Source of the DNA: a bacterium
GTDB lineage: Bacteria; Hydrothermota; UBA3073; JACQXS01; JAQTXJ01
Length of the DNA stretch: 64,000 nt
Reading direction: 5' to 3'
Assembly: GCA_028716385.1 (NCBI GenBank)
Contig: JAQUPX010000002.1
Coordinates: 416,756-480,755, forward strand
The notes under the pieces are model-generated. The model did not search any database, was not told where the DNA came from, and worked only from the letters and a program-made list of their open reading frames with translations. The position numbers were made by a program, and so were the translations under genes. Each line of letters opens with the position of its first letter. Position 1 is the first letter of the stretch. Of this stretch, positions 44,595 to 52,763 are shown piece by piece.

Positions 44595-44971
44595 ACTTAA
44601 TAAATAAATTAAACTTGTCAAGTTTTTTGTTTTCAAAAGATATTTTCAAAGGGATACCATTTTCACCGCCCCGCATTTTGCGGGGTAAACTCCGACGCTG
44701 AGAACGCAGAGAAGAGAAGAACAGATATAATTTGGACACAGATAAACAGGAGGGAAACTACAGAAAAGAATTTTTCACGCAAAGCCCCAAAAAACCGGAT
44801 AAGTTGGACTAATGCTTCTTCGTCACAAAGTCCAACTAACCGCTAAGTCGCAAAGAACCGAAAGAAAAAATAAAAACATAAAGAATATTAGCCACGCCTG
44901 TCTGCCGGTAGGCAGGGATTTACACGGATAACAGAGAGATTCTTCGCCTTCGGCTCAGAATGACAGAAAGA
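44595..44971. repeat. Intergenic repeats
   Basis: It contains the tetR promoter, CCGCATTTTGCGGGG near 44670, CCGCTAAGTCGCAAAG near 44841, CTGCCGGTAGGCAGG near 44902 and TTCGCCTTCGGCTCAGAATG (44942-44961, a second copy at 55452-55471). No gene. Confidence 0.6.
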
Positions 44972-46522
44972 TTATTTAAGGATAATGAGTTTTTGAGTTT
45001 GCTTATGGGTACCTAAGGAGAGATTTACAAAATAAATCCCGTTATTGCGGATATTAGGCGTAAATGTATAATTCCCTTTGCTCAAAACACCCGAATAAAC
45101 AACCTCTTTTAATCTTCCGCATAGGTCATAAATCGTTAATCGTATATTCGTGTAATCGTTATTCGGAACGGACAGATAGATTTTATTTTTTATTATTTCT
45201 ATTTTTGATATTTGATCACCGCCAAGGCGGGATGTCGCTTCGTTCCATTTTTCGTCTACAGCCATACACCCGCAGTTAGTGGAATTACTGATATCATCAA
45301 GCGCCCAGATAGCATTATAATCCCTTGTACCGGTTACCAGTTCTACACATCCATCATTATCAATGTCTGCAATGGTTATGTCGTGAACATCAGGAGCTAA
45401 TTGTTTTTTCCATAAAAGCGATCCATCTTCCCCATTAAGACAAAACAAAGAATAGGTATCGTAATTAGGAACTAAAATCTCGAATTTATTATCCATATCA
45501 ACATCAGCAATAGAAACGCCCCTATGAATATCTCCGAATGTTTGATAACTCCATTTTATTCCCCCCGTTATCCCATTAAAACAATAAACTTTATTATCAT
45601 CACTGCCAATAACTACTTCCATAGTATCATCTTTATCAACATCTGCAATTGCCGGCGAAGATAATATGGTCTCTCCGGTTGCATAACTCCATTTTATTCC
45701 TCCCGTTGCTCCATTAAAACAATAAACCTTTTTATCAAGACTTCCAATAACTACTTCCATAGTATCATCTTTATCAACATCTGCAATTGCCGGCGAAGAG
45801 AATATAGCCTCTCCGGTTATATAACTCCATTTTGTTTTTCCTGTAATTCCGTTTAGACAATAAACAATGTTATCACAGCTTCCTACAGTTACTTCCATAG
45901 TATCATCTTTATCAACATCTGCAATTGCCGGCGAAGATATTACCTGGTCCCCGGTTAAACAACTCCACTTTATTCCTCCCGTTACTCCATTAAAACAATA
46001 AACCTTACTATCAAGACTTCCAATTACTACTTCCATCGTATCATCTTTATCAACATCTACTATTGCCGGGGAAGATACTATATGCCCTCCGGTTACATAA
46101 CTCCATTTTATTCCTCCGGTTATTCCGTTTAGACAATAAACAACGTTATCATAGCTTCCTACAGTTACTTCCATCGTATCATCTTTATCAACATCTACTA
46201 TTGCCGGAGAAGTGTATACATTTCCGATTGTATAACTCCATTTTATTCCTCCGGTTATTCCATTAAAACAATAAACCTTATTATCAGTACTTCCAATTAC
46301 TACTTCCATCGTATCATCTTTGTTTATATCTGCCACCGTAGCCCCATAGGATTCTATCATACCCCCTGCCCAATACGACCATTTTACATCAGGTGCGCTA
46401 AACATTGCCCCTTTCATATATTGTAAATGCGTATTTTCGAGAGTTGCGCCGTATTTAGTCCATGTCCCTAAAGCATAGGTAGGGTTTTGCTGGATAAGAA
46501 AGAAGATTAGTAAAGGCAGCAT
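44972..46522 (-). CDS. Secreted PQQ/FG-GAP-like propeller with sorting domain
   Basis: The start at 46522 is preferred: a near-perfect promoter (46560-46532) overlaps the longer frame from 46576, so the mRNA begins just before ATG 46522. That start gives a signal peptide (MLPLLIFFLIQQNPTYA). The product has 516 residues. Eight repeats of 42-43 residues combine a calcium-loop motif (DVDKDDTMEVVIGS) with KVYCFNGxTGGIKWSY, i.e. an FG-GAP/PQQ propeller. The sorting domain is preceded by a palindrome-encoded EATSRLGG (45217-45250). The repeats are almost identical in DNA. Confidence 0.87.
   Translation of the reverse strand: MLPLLIFFLIQQNPTYALGTWTKYGATLENTHLQYMKGAMFSAPDVKWSYWAGGMIESYGATVADINKDDTMEVVIGSTDNKVYCFNGITGGIKWSYTIGNVYTSPAIVDVDKDDTMEVTVGSYDNVVYCLNGITGGIKWSYVTGGHIVSSPAIVDVDKDDTMEVVIGSLDSKVYCFNGVTGGIKWSCLTGDQVISSPAIADVDKDDTMEVTVGSCDNIVYCLNGITGKTKWSYITGEAIFSSPAIADVDKDDTMEVVIGSLDKKVYCFNGATGGIKWSYATGETILSSPAIADVDKDDTMEVVIGSDDNKVYCFNGITGGIKWSYQTFGDIHRGVSIADVDMDNKFEILVPNYDTYSLFCLNGEDGSLLWKKQLAPDVHDITIADIDNDGCVELVTGTRDYNAIWALDDISNSTNCGCMAVDEKWNEATSRLGGDQISKIEIIKNKIYLSVPNNDYTNIRLTIYDLCGRLKEVVYSGVLSKGNYTFTPNIRNNGIYFVNLSLGTHKQTQKLIILK
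45217..45250 (-). repeat. Palindromic repeat inside coding sequence
   Basis: CACCGCC-AA-GGCGGGATGTC, the same family and frame (EATSRLGG) as at 32079-32110. Confidence 0.8.
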
Positions 46523-46531
46523 TATGTAAAT

Positions 46532-46560
46532 AAAATATTTTAATAATGAGTGTTTGTCAA
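46532..46560 (-). promoter_or_regulatory. Promoter giving a leaderless mRNA
   Basis: Leftward TTGACA (46560-46555), 17 nt, TATTTT (46537-46532). The ATG at 46522 begins 10 nt beyond the -10, where transcription should start. Confidence 0.65.
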
Positions 46561-46807
46561 GCAAATTGGCATACAAATTGGAAGATTACACAACAGAAAA
46601 TATTTCATCACAGAGCTACCAAACAGAACGGCAGGCAGGATCGCCCCGCATCCTGCGGGGTAAAGTCCTTGTGCGACTTGTACGACCGGAGACATAGGTA
46701 ACACTTTTTTAATAACTTTATTCTTTTTCAAAAGCGGTTTAGTATCACATAATTCAGCTGTTTTTCATAAGGATAATAAAAATTTTGTATAAATAATAAA
46801 AAATAAT
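46561..46807. other. Spacer, no gene
   Basis: It contains a CCCCGCATCCTGCGGGG palindrome (about 46643-46659) of the intergenic repeat type; otherwise AT-rich without features. Confidence 0.5.
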
Positions 46808-46836
46808 TTGACAAAGTTTATAAAGAGAACCATATT
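46808..46836 (+). promoter_or_regulatory. Promoter of the gene at 46863
   Basis: TTGACA (46808-46813), 17 nt, CATATT (46831-46836). Confidence 0.6.
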
Positions 46837-46862
46837 GCATCGTAATCATAATATATAAGAAG

Positions 46863-48050
46863 ATGAAAATTAATATGCGGATTGGGTTATACCTTTTAAT
46901 AGTTGTAACGGTTATTAATATTAGAGGGGTTGCCAAAGCCGAAAATACCAAAGAAAACGAATATGACAATGCTATCGGGGCAGTTAAATATAAAGACCAG
47001 AGATTTAATACGCCATTAATCGTATACGAAAAAATTGATGGAGCAGTAAAGTATAGCCATTTAGAGATTTGCCAGGATGGACAGTTGAATTTTAATTACG
47101 GAGAAAGTTCCTTAGGAAGCAAACTCAAACAAAAGTATTTATCAAGAATAATTGAAACATTTAAGAAAAACATATGGAAAGAAGGTGAAGGGGATAGTTA
47201 TGAAAAATGGGCTTGTCCTGACTCAGGGAATGGAATTATTAGATATAAATTAACATTTAAGAAAAAGACTTTTTATACTTCGTCAAAAGATACTCTTTCG
47301 CAGGTGTTTTTGAATATTATTCCCGAATTAAACGAATTGACGGATGCGATTAAAAAGAAAGAAAAAGAATTGTGGAAAAGCGTATTGATACAGCATAAGA
47401 ATATTCTTTGCGTATGGGAACGGAATGATATATTAGGTATTCGCAAAAACGGAAAGGTGTATTCCATTGGAACAAAAGGAGCGTGTAATTTTGTAAAAAC
47501 ACTTGAACAAGAGGAAATGCAACAAATGATTAATTTCTTTAATGAAAAAAGAGTTTTTGAATTAGGAACAATGATGGTAAAACTCACAGGAGAAAATGTA
47601 GAATTGGCACAGTCCAAAGAAGCGAAAGATATAAGTATGGCTATGGAAGATACTTCTAAAAAATATAAAAGCTCACTATTAGTTGACCCCGAAAAAAGCA
47701 AAGAAACAAGGGACTCTATACTTTTACTTTTAAAAGAGCCAAAAACTGAGCTTACTATGCCTCTAAAAATAGAGATTAGTGGTTCACTTGCTGATAGAAA
47801 AACACTTGCATACCCGCCATTACCATATCCTGATAAAGTAAAAAAACAGGGTATATCAGTATCTCTTTCAATGGAAATAAATGTAGATACAGAAGGAAAT
47901 GTGATTGGTCAACCGGTAATATTATCAAAAACAAGTGATCCGGACTGGGATAATAGTGTAGCAAAATGGTTCAAGGATAAATGGAAATGGGAAAAAACAT
48001 TATCGGAAACCAAAGGTGTCATAACAGTTAAAATTGCATGGATTGAGTAG
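46863..48050 (+). CDS. Exported protein with TonB-like C-terminal domain
   Basis: 395 residues. It begins with a signal peptide or anchor (MRIGLYLLIVVTVINIRGVA; ATG 46863, or 46875). The middle 250 residues are unrecognised, containing two similar blocks (DGAVKYSHLEICQDGQLNFN and CVWERNDILGIRKNGKVYSI), perhaps a duplicated domain. The C-terminal 90 residues (YPPLPYPDKVKKQGISVSLS, then WDNSVAKWFKDKWKWEK) follow the TonB C-terminal pattern, as in the gene at 27689. The absence of a proline-rich spacer suggests a periplasmic TonB-domain protein rather than a working TonB. Confidence 0.7.
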   Translation: MKINMRIGLYLLIVVTVINIRGVAKAENTKENEYDNAIGAVKYKDQRFNTPLIVYEKIDGAVKYSHLEICQDGQLNFNYGESSLGSKLKQKYLSRIIETFKKNIWKEGEGDSYEKWACPDSGNGIIRYKLTFKKKTFYTSSKDTLSQVFLNIIPELNELTDAIKKKEKELWKSVLIQHKNILCVWERNDILGIRKNGKVYSIGTKGACNFVKTLEQEEMQQMINFFNEKRVFELGTMMVKLTGENVELAQSKEAKDISMAMEDTSKKYKSSLLVDPEKSKETRDSILLLLKEPKTELTMPLKIEISGSLADRKTLAYPPLPYPDKVKKQGISVSLSMEINVDTEGNVIGQPVILSKTSDPDWDNSVAKWFKDKWKWEKTLSETKGVITVKIAWIE

Positions 48051-48267
48051 ATAATTCGTAAAGTTTTATATCAAGCTGTTCCTCTTTAGAGAAACTACAA
48101 AAAAATTAGCCACCCCGCCAAAGTTTGATAATCCGCCTTAGGCAGACTGAGCACAGAGAAACGTTTTCACCGCAGATTCTTCTGAAGCAGGCAGGGAAGC
48201 TGAGCTCATAGAGGGAGTTTTTAGGACGTAAATGAACAGAAAAAATGGTAGGCAAGCATTACAAAAG

Positions 48268-48295
48268 AAAGGGGACAGGAATACCTGTCCCCTTT
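48268..48295 (-). terminator. Strong terminator for the gene at 48313
   Basis: AAAGGGGACAGG (48268-48279), loop AATA, CCTGTCCCCTTT (48284-48295): a 12-bp perfect stem. On the minus strand it ends in TTTCTTTTG. Confidence 0.85.
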
Positions 48296-48312
48296 CCTGG
48301 AAAAGTTCCGTA

Positions 48313-50025
48313 TTATTTAATAATTGTCATTCTCGTTGTTTTTGTAAAATCAGCCGTTTTAACGTTAACGAAGTAGATTCCCGAACTAAGGATACGGGTA
48401 TCAAGATTAACGTTATGAGTTCCCATCTGGTATGTTCCGGTCAGTTTCTTTACTACCATACCGGCAGTATTGTACACAGATATATCCACATTTCCCGGTT
48501 TTGTAAGACTAAGCTGAAGTGTTGTATTTTCTTTTGAAGGGTTAGGATATATGGATAAGATAGGTTTAGCAAGAGTTGGAGTTAAAGCTTTTTCTTCTAT
48601 CCCTATCCAAGTGCTTGAATTAAAGTAAGCACCTCTAATAGTTGGTGTACTGTTAGTCAAGTATACAATACCATAATTATCACTTCCAAGATACTCTATA
48701 CAAGGTTTATTCCAAAAAGGTTGGTATTCCGAATAAGCTACAGGTGTTTCCCATGAACCTAAGGCATAAGTTCTATGTGTAAAGCGAGCTTCTCTTGGTA
48801 AAGTATAGAATCTATATATAACTCCGATACCGCCACCTTTTCTGAGGGTAACATCCGGTGATTCCTGAGTTGTTGTTGTAGAATCTACCGAGCCCCACGC
48901 CCAGTCGGATCCTGCATTATAACTTATCTGATATCTGCACCAAAGGTTTGAGCCATTATAATCAGCGATACAGAATATAGTGTCGTCATAAGCACTAATA
49001 GCCGTGTGAGAAGTGCCTGTGCCATAATATTTGCTACATTGTTGAATAAAGGTAGCGACGTCTTTTCCATATATCTTCAAGCTGTCATTTTTATCAAAGA
49101 AAGAAGTAAACAAGAAATACTCAGCAAATTTTTCATTACAAGTAGCATCCATACCACGGTCAGCATCAGTAATACCCGTTGTGAACTCAGTCCAAGTTAA
49201 TATCGATGCAGTAGCCCAAAAACACTTAAGAGCTCCATCATTTATAATCGCTTGATAGTAGAGCGTATTATTATAACCATCCTGATTAGAAACCAAAGCA
49301 ACCTCTTTTATTGAGTCCGGGGAAGTAGTTGTAAAGAGATTCATATAACTAGAGCCGTTCGGGAAAGTATCCTGTACTCCATCTACAGTTTTAACTCTAT
49401 ATAAGAAAGCTTCAGCTTGAGCAGTATCTCTGCCGAAAGCTATATAACAATAACCGTTTACCACCGCAGCACTCAAACTCTTCATTTTATAAATTGCGTT
49501 CCAGTGATAAGTTTCAGTCCAGGTTAGTCCACCATCATCCGAGAAATTAACAGCCCAAAAATATTGTGTACCTGTTTGAAATAGAACTACTGCGAACAAA
49601 TTTCCTGATGAGCGGTCAACATCAAAAGCAGTAATAATGATGGAATCCCTATTCCCGATTCTTACGCTCTGTCCCCATTTTGTTCTTTCTTTTGTTGAGA
49701 CCGGAATTCTCCATTTATTACCTAAATTGATTTCATTAGGATTAGTTATTTTAGCAAGTTTTAAAAACATTGAGGTAGCGGCATCAAAATTTCCATTATT
49801 CCATAGGTTTTCAATTTCTTTTGCCATCTGCAATGCTTCCTGAGATGCATTTTTTTCAAGAACCAGACTAATACAAGAATTTTGTTTTTCCTGAAGAGAC
49901 ATATTGTTCAAACTACTCCAGACAGAGTTTTTAAGAGTTTGTTGCCCGGACAAGTTGTTTTGCGAAGGAATCGCCAACAAGGAAGTTCCCACACAAAGCA
50001 ATGCAAAAAATAGACATCTTTTCAT
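48313..50025 (-). CDS. Secreted sialidase/BNR-like propeller with sorting domain
   Basis: 570 residues with a signal peptide (MKRCLFFALLCVGTSLLAIP). Residues 30-90 are helical; about 100-480 have a six-bladed-propeller look with Asp-box-like turns (FSDDGGLTWTETYHW, SYNAGSDWAWGSVDS). The sorting domain (LSIYPNPSKENTTLQLSLTK, SSGIYFVNVKTAD) closes. The Asp boxes give structural, not catalytic, information: the Arg triad of sialidases cannot be located with confidence. It ends in a strong terminator, and GGAGCG precedes the ATG. Confidence 0.85.
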   Translation of the reverse strand: MKRCLFFALLCVGTSLLAIPSQNNLSGQQTLKNSVWSSLNNMSLQEKQNSCISLVLEKNASQEALQMAKEIENLWNNGNFDAATSMFLKLAKITNPNEINLGNKWRIPVSTKERTKWGQSVRIGNRDSIIITAFDVDRSSGNLFAVVLFQTGTQYFWAVNFSDDGGLTWTETYHWNAIYKMKSLSAAVVNGYCYIAFGRDTAQAEAFLYRVKTVDGVQDTFPNGSSYMNLFTTTSPDSIKEVALVSNQDGYNNTLYYQAIINDGALKCFWATASILTWTEFTTGITDADRGMDATCNEKFAEYFLFTSFFDKNDSLKIYGKDVATFIQQCSKYYGTGTSHTAISAYDDTIFCIADYNGSNLWCRYQISYNAGSDWAWGSVDSTTTTQESPDVTLRKGGGIGVIYRFYTLPREARFTHRTYALGSWETPVAYSEYQPFWNKPCIEYLGSDNYGIVYLTNSTPTIRGAYFNSSTWIGIEEKALTPTLAKPILSIYPNPSKENTTLQLSLTKPGNVDISVYNTAGMVVKKLTGTYQMGTHNVNLDTRILSSGIYFVNVKTADFTKTTRMTIIK

Positions 50026-50552
50026 TTTTCGCTCCTTTTTGCTATTATCGGTTTATAAATTTCCAAATTTTGGAAGAAGTTTTTCCTCTCCCTGTAAAGC
50101 TTTATAAGCACCTCCTTTTTTTATTGTCTTAAGTTTATCCGGTAAAGTGATATTTTTAACATACAAATTTAAGATTGTCAAGGGAGAAGTGGGGAAAGAA
50201 GCAGGCAGTAGGAAGTAGGAAGTAGACAGCAGAGAGGAAACAGAAAAAGGGAATGTACTACAATCCCAAAAAACAATTCCGAAACGGAATACTTATGAGG
50301 TAAAAATACCGCAACTTACACAAGTCAAAAAATAGATATGAACACCACCACTGTAAATACAAAACACCACATATCTGTGCTTGGGAAATCATTATAAAAA
50401 CATCTGAGATGAGGTAAATACACCCCGTTTTTTCACACTATTGAATTTTCCCCTGAAAGGCAAATCTCCTATCAAACAATGGTTTTGAAACATAAAGAAT
50501 TAATGACATAGATATTGCTATATACTTAAAGTGAAAAAGGAAGGAGGCTAAC
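50026..50552. other. Divergent spacer between two secreted-protein genes
   Basis: 527 nt. A weak leftward promoter candidate starts at TTGACA (50183-50178). A short tandem AGGAAGTAG occurs near 50209-50227, and ATGAGGTAAA is repeated near 50314 and 50409. A -10-like TATACT at 50521-50526 precedes AAGGAAGGAGG and the rightward gene. No coding sequence seen. Confidence 0.45.
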
Positions 50553-52367
50553 ATGACAAACATATATATTCTTCTGCTTCTTGGGACTGTTTTGGAAACA
50601 CAGACGAATTGGTATACCGGTCCCGGGAACCATAATTCTCTTGTAAAATGGGGAAGCAATTTTGACACTTGTTCCAATATTGTTTTTAGTCTTCCGAATC
50701 AAATTTCTCTTAAACCCTATGGGATTGATACGAATAATTGGAAGTTGTATACGATAGAGGCAAACGCCTCAATCGGTGGACACAATTTAATCGTGCCTGC
50801 AGATATAGATTTAGACGGACACTACGATTTAGTTGGAGCTTTTTCAAAATTTGTCGTCTGGTACGAACAGGGGTCTTCATTCACTTTTACTAAACATATA
50901 ATAGATTCGACTTTTATTCTTGGAACTAACGGAACGATATGGCCTTATGATTTGGACAGGGACGGTGACAGCGACATTGTAGCGTCCGGAGATAAGGGAT
51001 TCTTCTGGTTTGAAAACAACAACACCGTATTTACCCGACATCAGATAGTATCTTCCGTAGGATGGTTTTTTGCAAGAACTGCCGATATTGACAATGATGG
51101 AGATATTGACATAGTGGCGCAAAAATTTGACAGCGCCATCGCCGGAAACAAATGGGAAGGGACGGTTTATATTTTCAAAAATGACGGCAGTATGAATTTC
51201 ACAAGCACCAAACTTTCCAAAGCCGACACCACCTGGAGAACGAACTTTGCAGACTTCAATAACGACGGGTTTCTTGATATCCAGACATCTGCGTATAACG
51301 CCAGAAGCGTAAGAGTATACCTGAATGATAAAGCAGGAAATTTCAATCTTGTTTTCAGGTATGGCAACGGTAAACAGCTTGACGGAAGTTGGCCAAACGA
51401 TGTAAACGCGGATGGATTTATGGATATAAGTGTCAGCGCCCAGAGTGGTGATTTTTTCTGGCTTGAGAATAACGGGCTGGGAAACAATTTCATCTTTCAT
51501 CCCATCACGAGCGGAACAACAAAATACGGAGACGGTGGAATGGCAGTAGATATAGATATGAGCGACAAGGTAGATATCATTGGAGGATATCATGCGATTG
51601 GCTGGTTTGAGCAAAATACCGGCGGTGGATTCAAGGAACATTTTCTGGGGAATGCAACGGATTGTCATTGGGTATACGGGTGTAATATGGGAAAAGGCCC
51701 TTGTGGTGAAGTATCTGACATTGCTATGGATATTCTTTATACGGACAAGGGCAAATTTGCATTCTGGAAAAATCTGATGGTAAAGGGTTACGAAGACCAC
51801 GCATGGCTTGAATCGTCAATACTTGATGTTTCCAAAAAAGTCGCATGGCTTAGATTCGGGTGGCATGATTGCGTGCCTGACGGTTATACTATGACTTACA
51901 GGGTTAGATGCGGATTAACTATAGCAGATGTTGAAGCCTCTAACTGGAGTGCGCCAATAAGTTATTCCGGTGATAGCCTGAAAGGGATACTTCCTGCGGG
52001 GAGATACTTTCAGTATCGCGTGGAAATGGACGACTGGTTCGGAAATGCCGGGGGAGTGGCAATCGTGGATACAATATGGGTTGAATACGAAGAATCCCCC
52101 AGCGGGATAACGGAAACCGAACAGAAAAAAGCGCTAGCCTGTTCTTATAGTATAGCCGAAAAGAAGATAGCCTATACACTTGCAAAAGAGAGCGATGTTT
52201 CTTTTAGAATATACGACATAACCGGAAGAGTTGTAAGTGTAATAGATGCAGGAAACAAAAATGCAGGCAATCATACACTTGAATTTGATTTTCCGGCGGG
52301 AATTTACCTTGTGAAACTCATATGCAATATCGGGACTGCGACTGCAAAGTGTGTTGTTATGGAGTAA
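50553..52367 (+). CDS. Secreted FG-GAP/VCBS propeller with sorting domain (paralogue of 60305)
   Basis: 604 residues; AAGGAGG precedes the ATG. A short hydrophobic leader (MTNIYILLLLGTVLETQTNW) is unusually small for export but is shared with the paralogue at 60305. Residues 70-410 have repeated calcium-binding loops of integrin type (DLDRDGDSDIVASG, DIDNDGDIDIVA, DFNNDGFLDIQ). A beta-sandwich-like region follows (ILDVSKKVAWLRFGWHDCVP), and the sorting domain is at the end (DVSFRIYDITGRVVSVIDAG). It is likely a calcium-dependent surface protein. Confidence 0.87.
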   Translation: MTNIYILLLLGTVLETQTNWYTGPGNHNSLVKWGSNFDTCSNIVFSLPNQISLKPYGIDTNNWKLYTIEANASIGGHNLIVPADIDLDGHYDLVGAFSKFVVWYEQGSSFTFTKHIIDSTFILGTNGTIWPYDLDRDGDSDIVASGDKGFFWFENNNTVFTRHQIVSSVGWFFARTADIDNDGDIDIVAQKFDSAIAGNKWEGTVYIFKNDGSMNFTSTKLSKADTTWRTNFADFNNDGFLDIQTSAYNARSVRVYLNDKAGNFNLVFRYGNGKQLDGSWPNDVNADGFMDISVSAQSGDFFWLENNGLGNNFIFHPITSGTTKYGDGGMAVDIDMSDKVDIIGGYHAIGWFEQNTGGGFKEHFLGNATDCHWVYGCNMGKGPCGEVSDIAMDILYTDKGKFAFWKNLMVKGYEDHAWLESSILDVSKKVAWLRFGWHDCVPDGYTMTYRVRCGLTIADVEASNWSAPISYSGDSLKGILPAGRYFQYRVEMDDWFGNAGGVAIVDTIWVEYEESPSGITETEQKKALACSYSIAEKKIAYTLAKESDVSFRIYDITGRVVSVIDAGNKNAGNHTLEFDFPAGIYLVKLICNIGTATAKCVVME

Positions 52368-52380
52368 GAGTGTTTTGATA

Positions 52381-52419
52381 AGAAGAAGCCCTTCGGAAGA
52401 TCTCCGAAGGGCTTCTTCT
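52381..52419 (+). terminator. Long hairpin after the gene at 50553
   Basis: AGAAGAAGCCCTTCGGA (52381-52397) pairs perfectly over 17 bp with 52403-52419, followed by GTTTCTC. The tail is poor in T but the stem is very strong. Confidence 0.7.
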
Positions 52420-52763
52420 GTTTCTCGTACTTATCACAAAATATGAACTTAAAAGCAAAGGAAAGAATTTTTTGGACGCAGATTAACGCAGATGAACAAA
52501 AAGTTTGAGAATTAAAAAATAAACTACAAACAGAGTACTGAAAACAGGATATAGAAAATCAAGATAAGATTATCAGTATTATACCTTTAAATGAAAAGGC
52601 AAAAGCAGAAGAACAGAAAAATTTCGACAGGGATTTTAAGAGAACAGAAGATATCGTAAAAGAAAGATAAAAATAAAAACAATGGATTCCCGTTTACACG
52701 GGAATGACAAACGAGCGAACACTCCGCTAAGTCAGGATAAACTCCAGTTCGCTCTTACAATTA
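52420..52763. repeat. Intergenic repeats
   Basis: It includes ACGCAGATTAACGCAGATGA (near 52475), ACAGGGATTTTAAGAGA (near 52628) and the fourth TTCCCGT-type hairpin at 52683-52710 (TTCCCGTTTACACGGGAA). No gene. Confidence 0.6.

Noticed and set aside
45480-46350. Regular repeats that could suggest a CRISPR array
   Set aside because: They are in-frame propeller repeats of a coding gene with period about 126-129 bp and no unique spacers.
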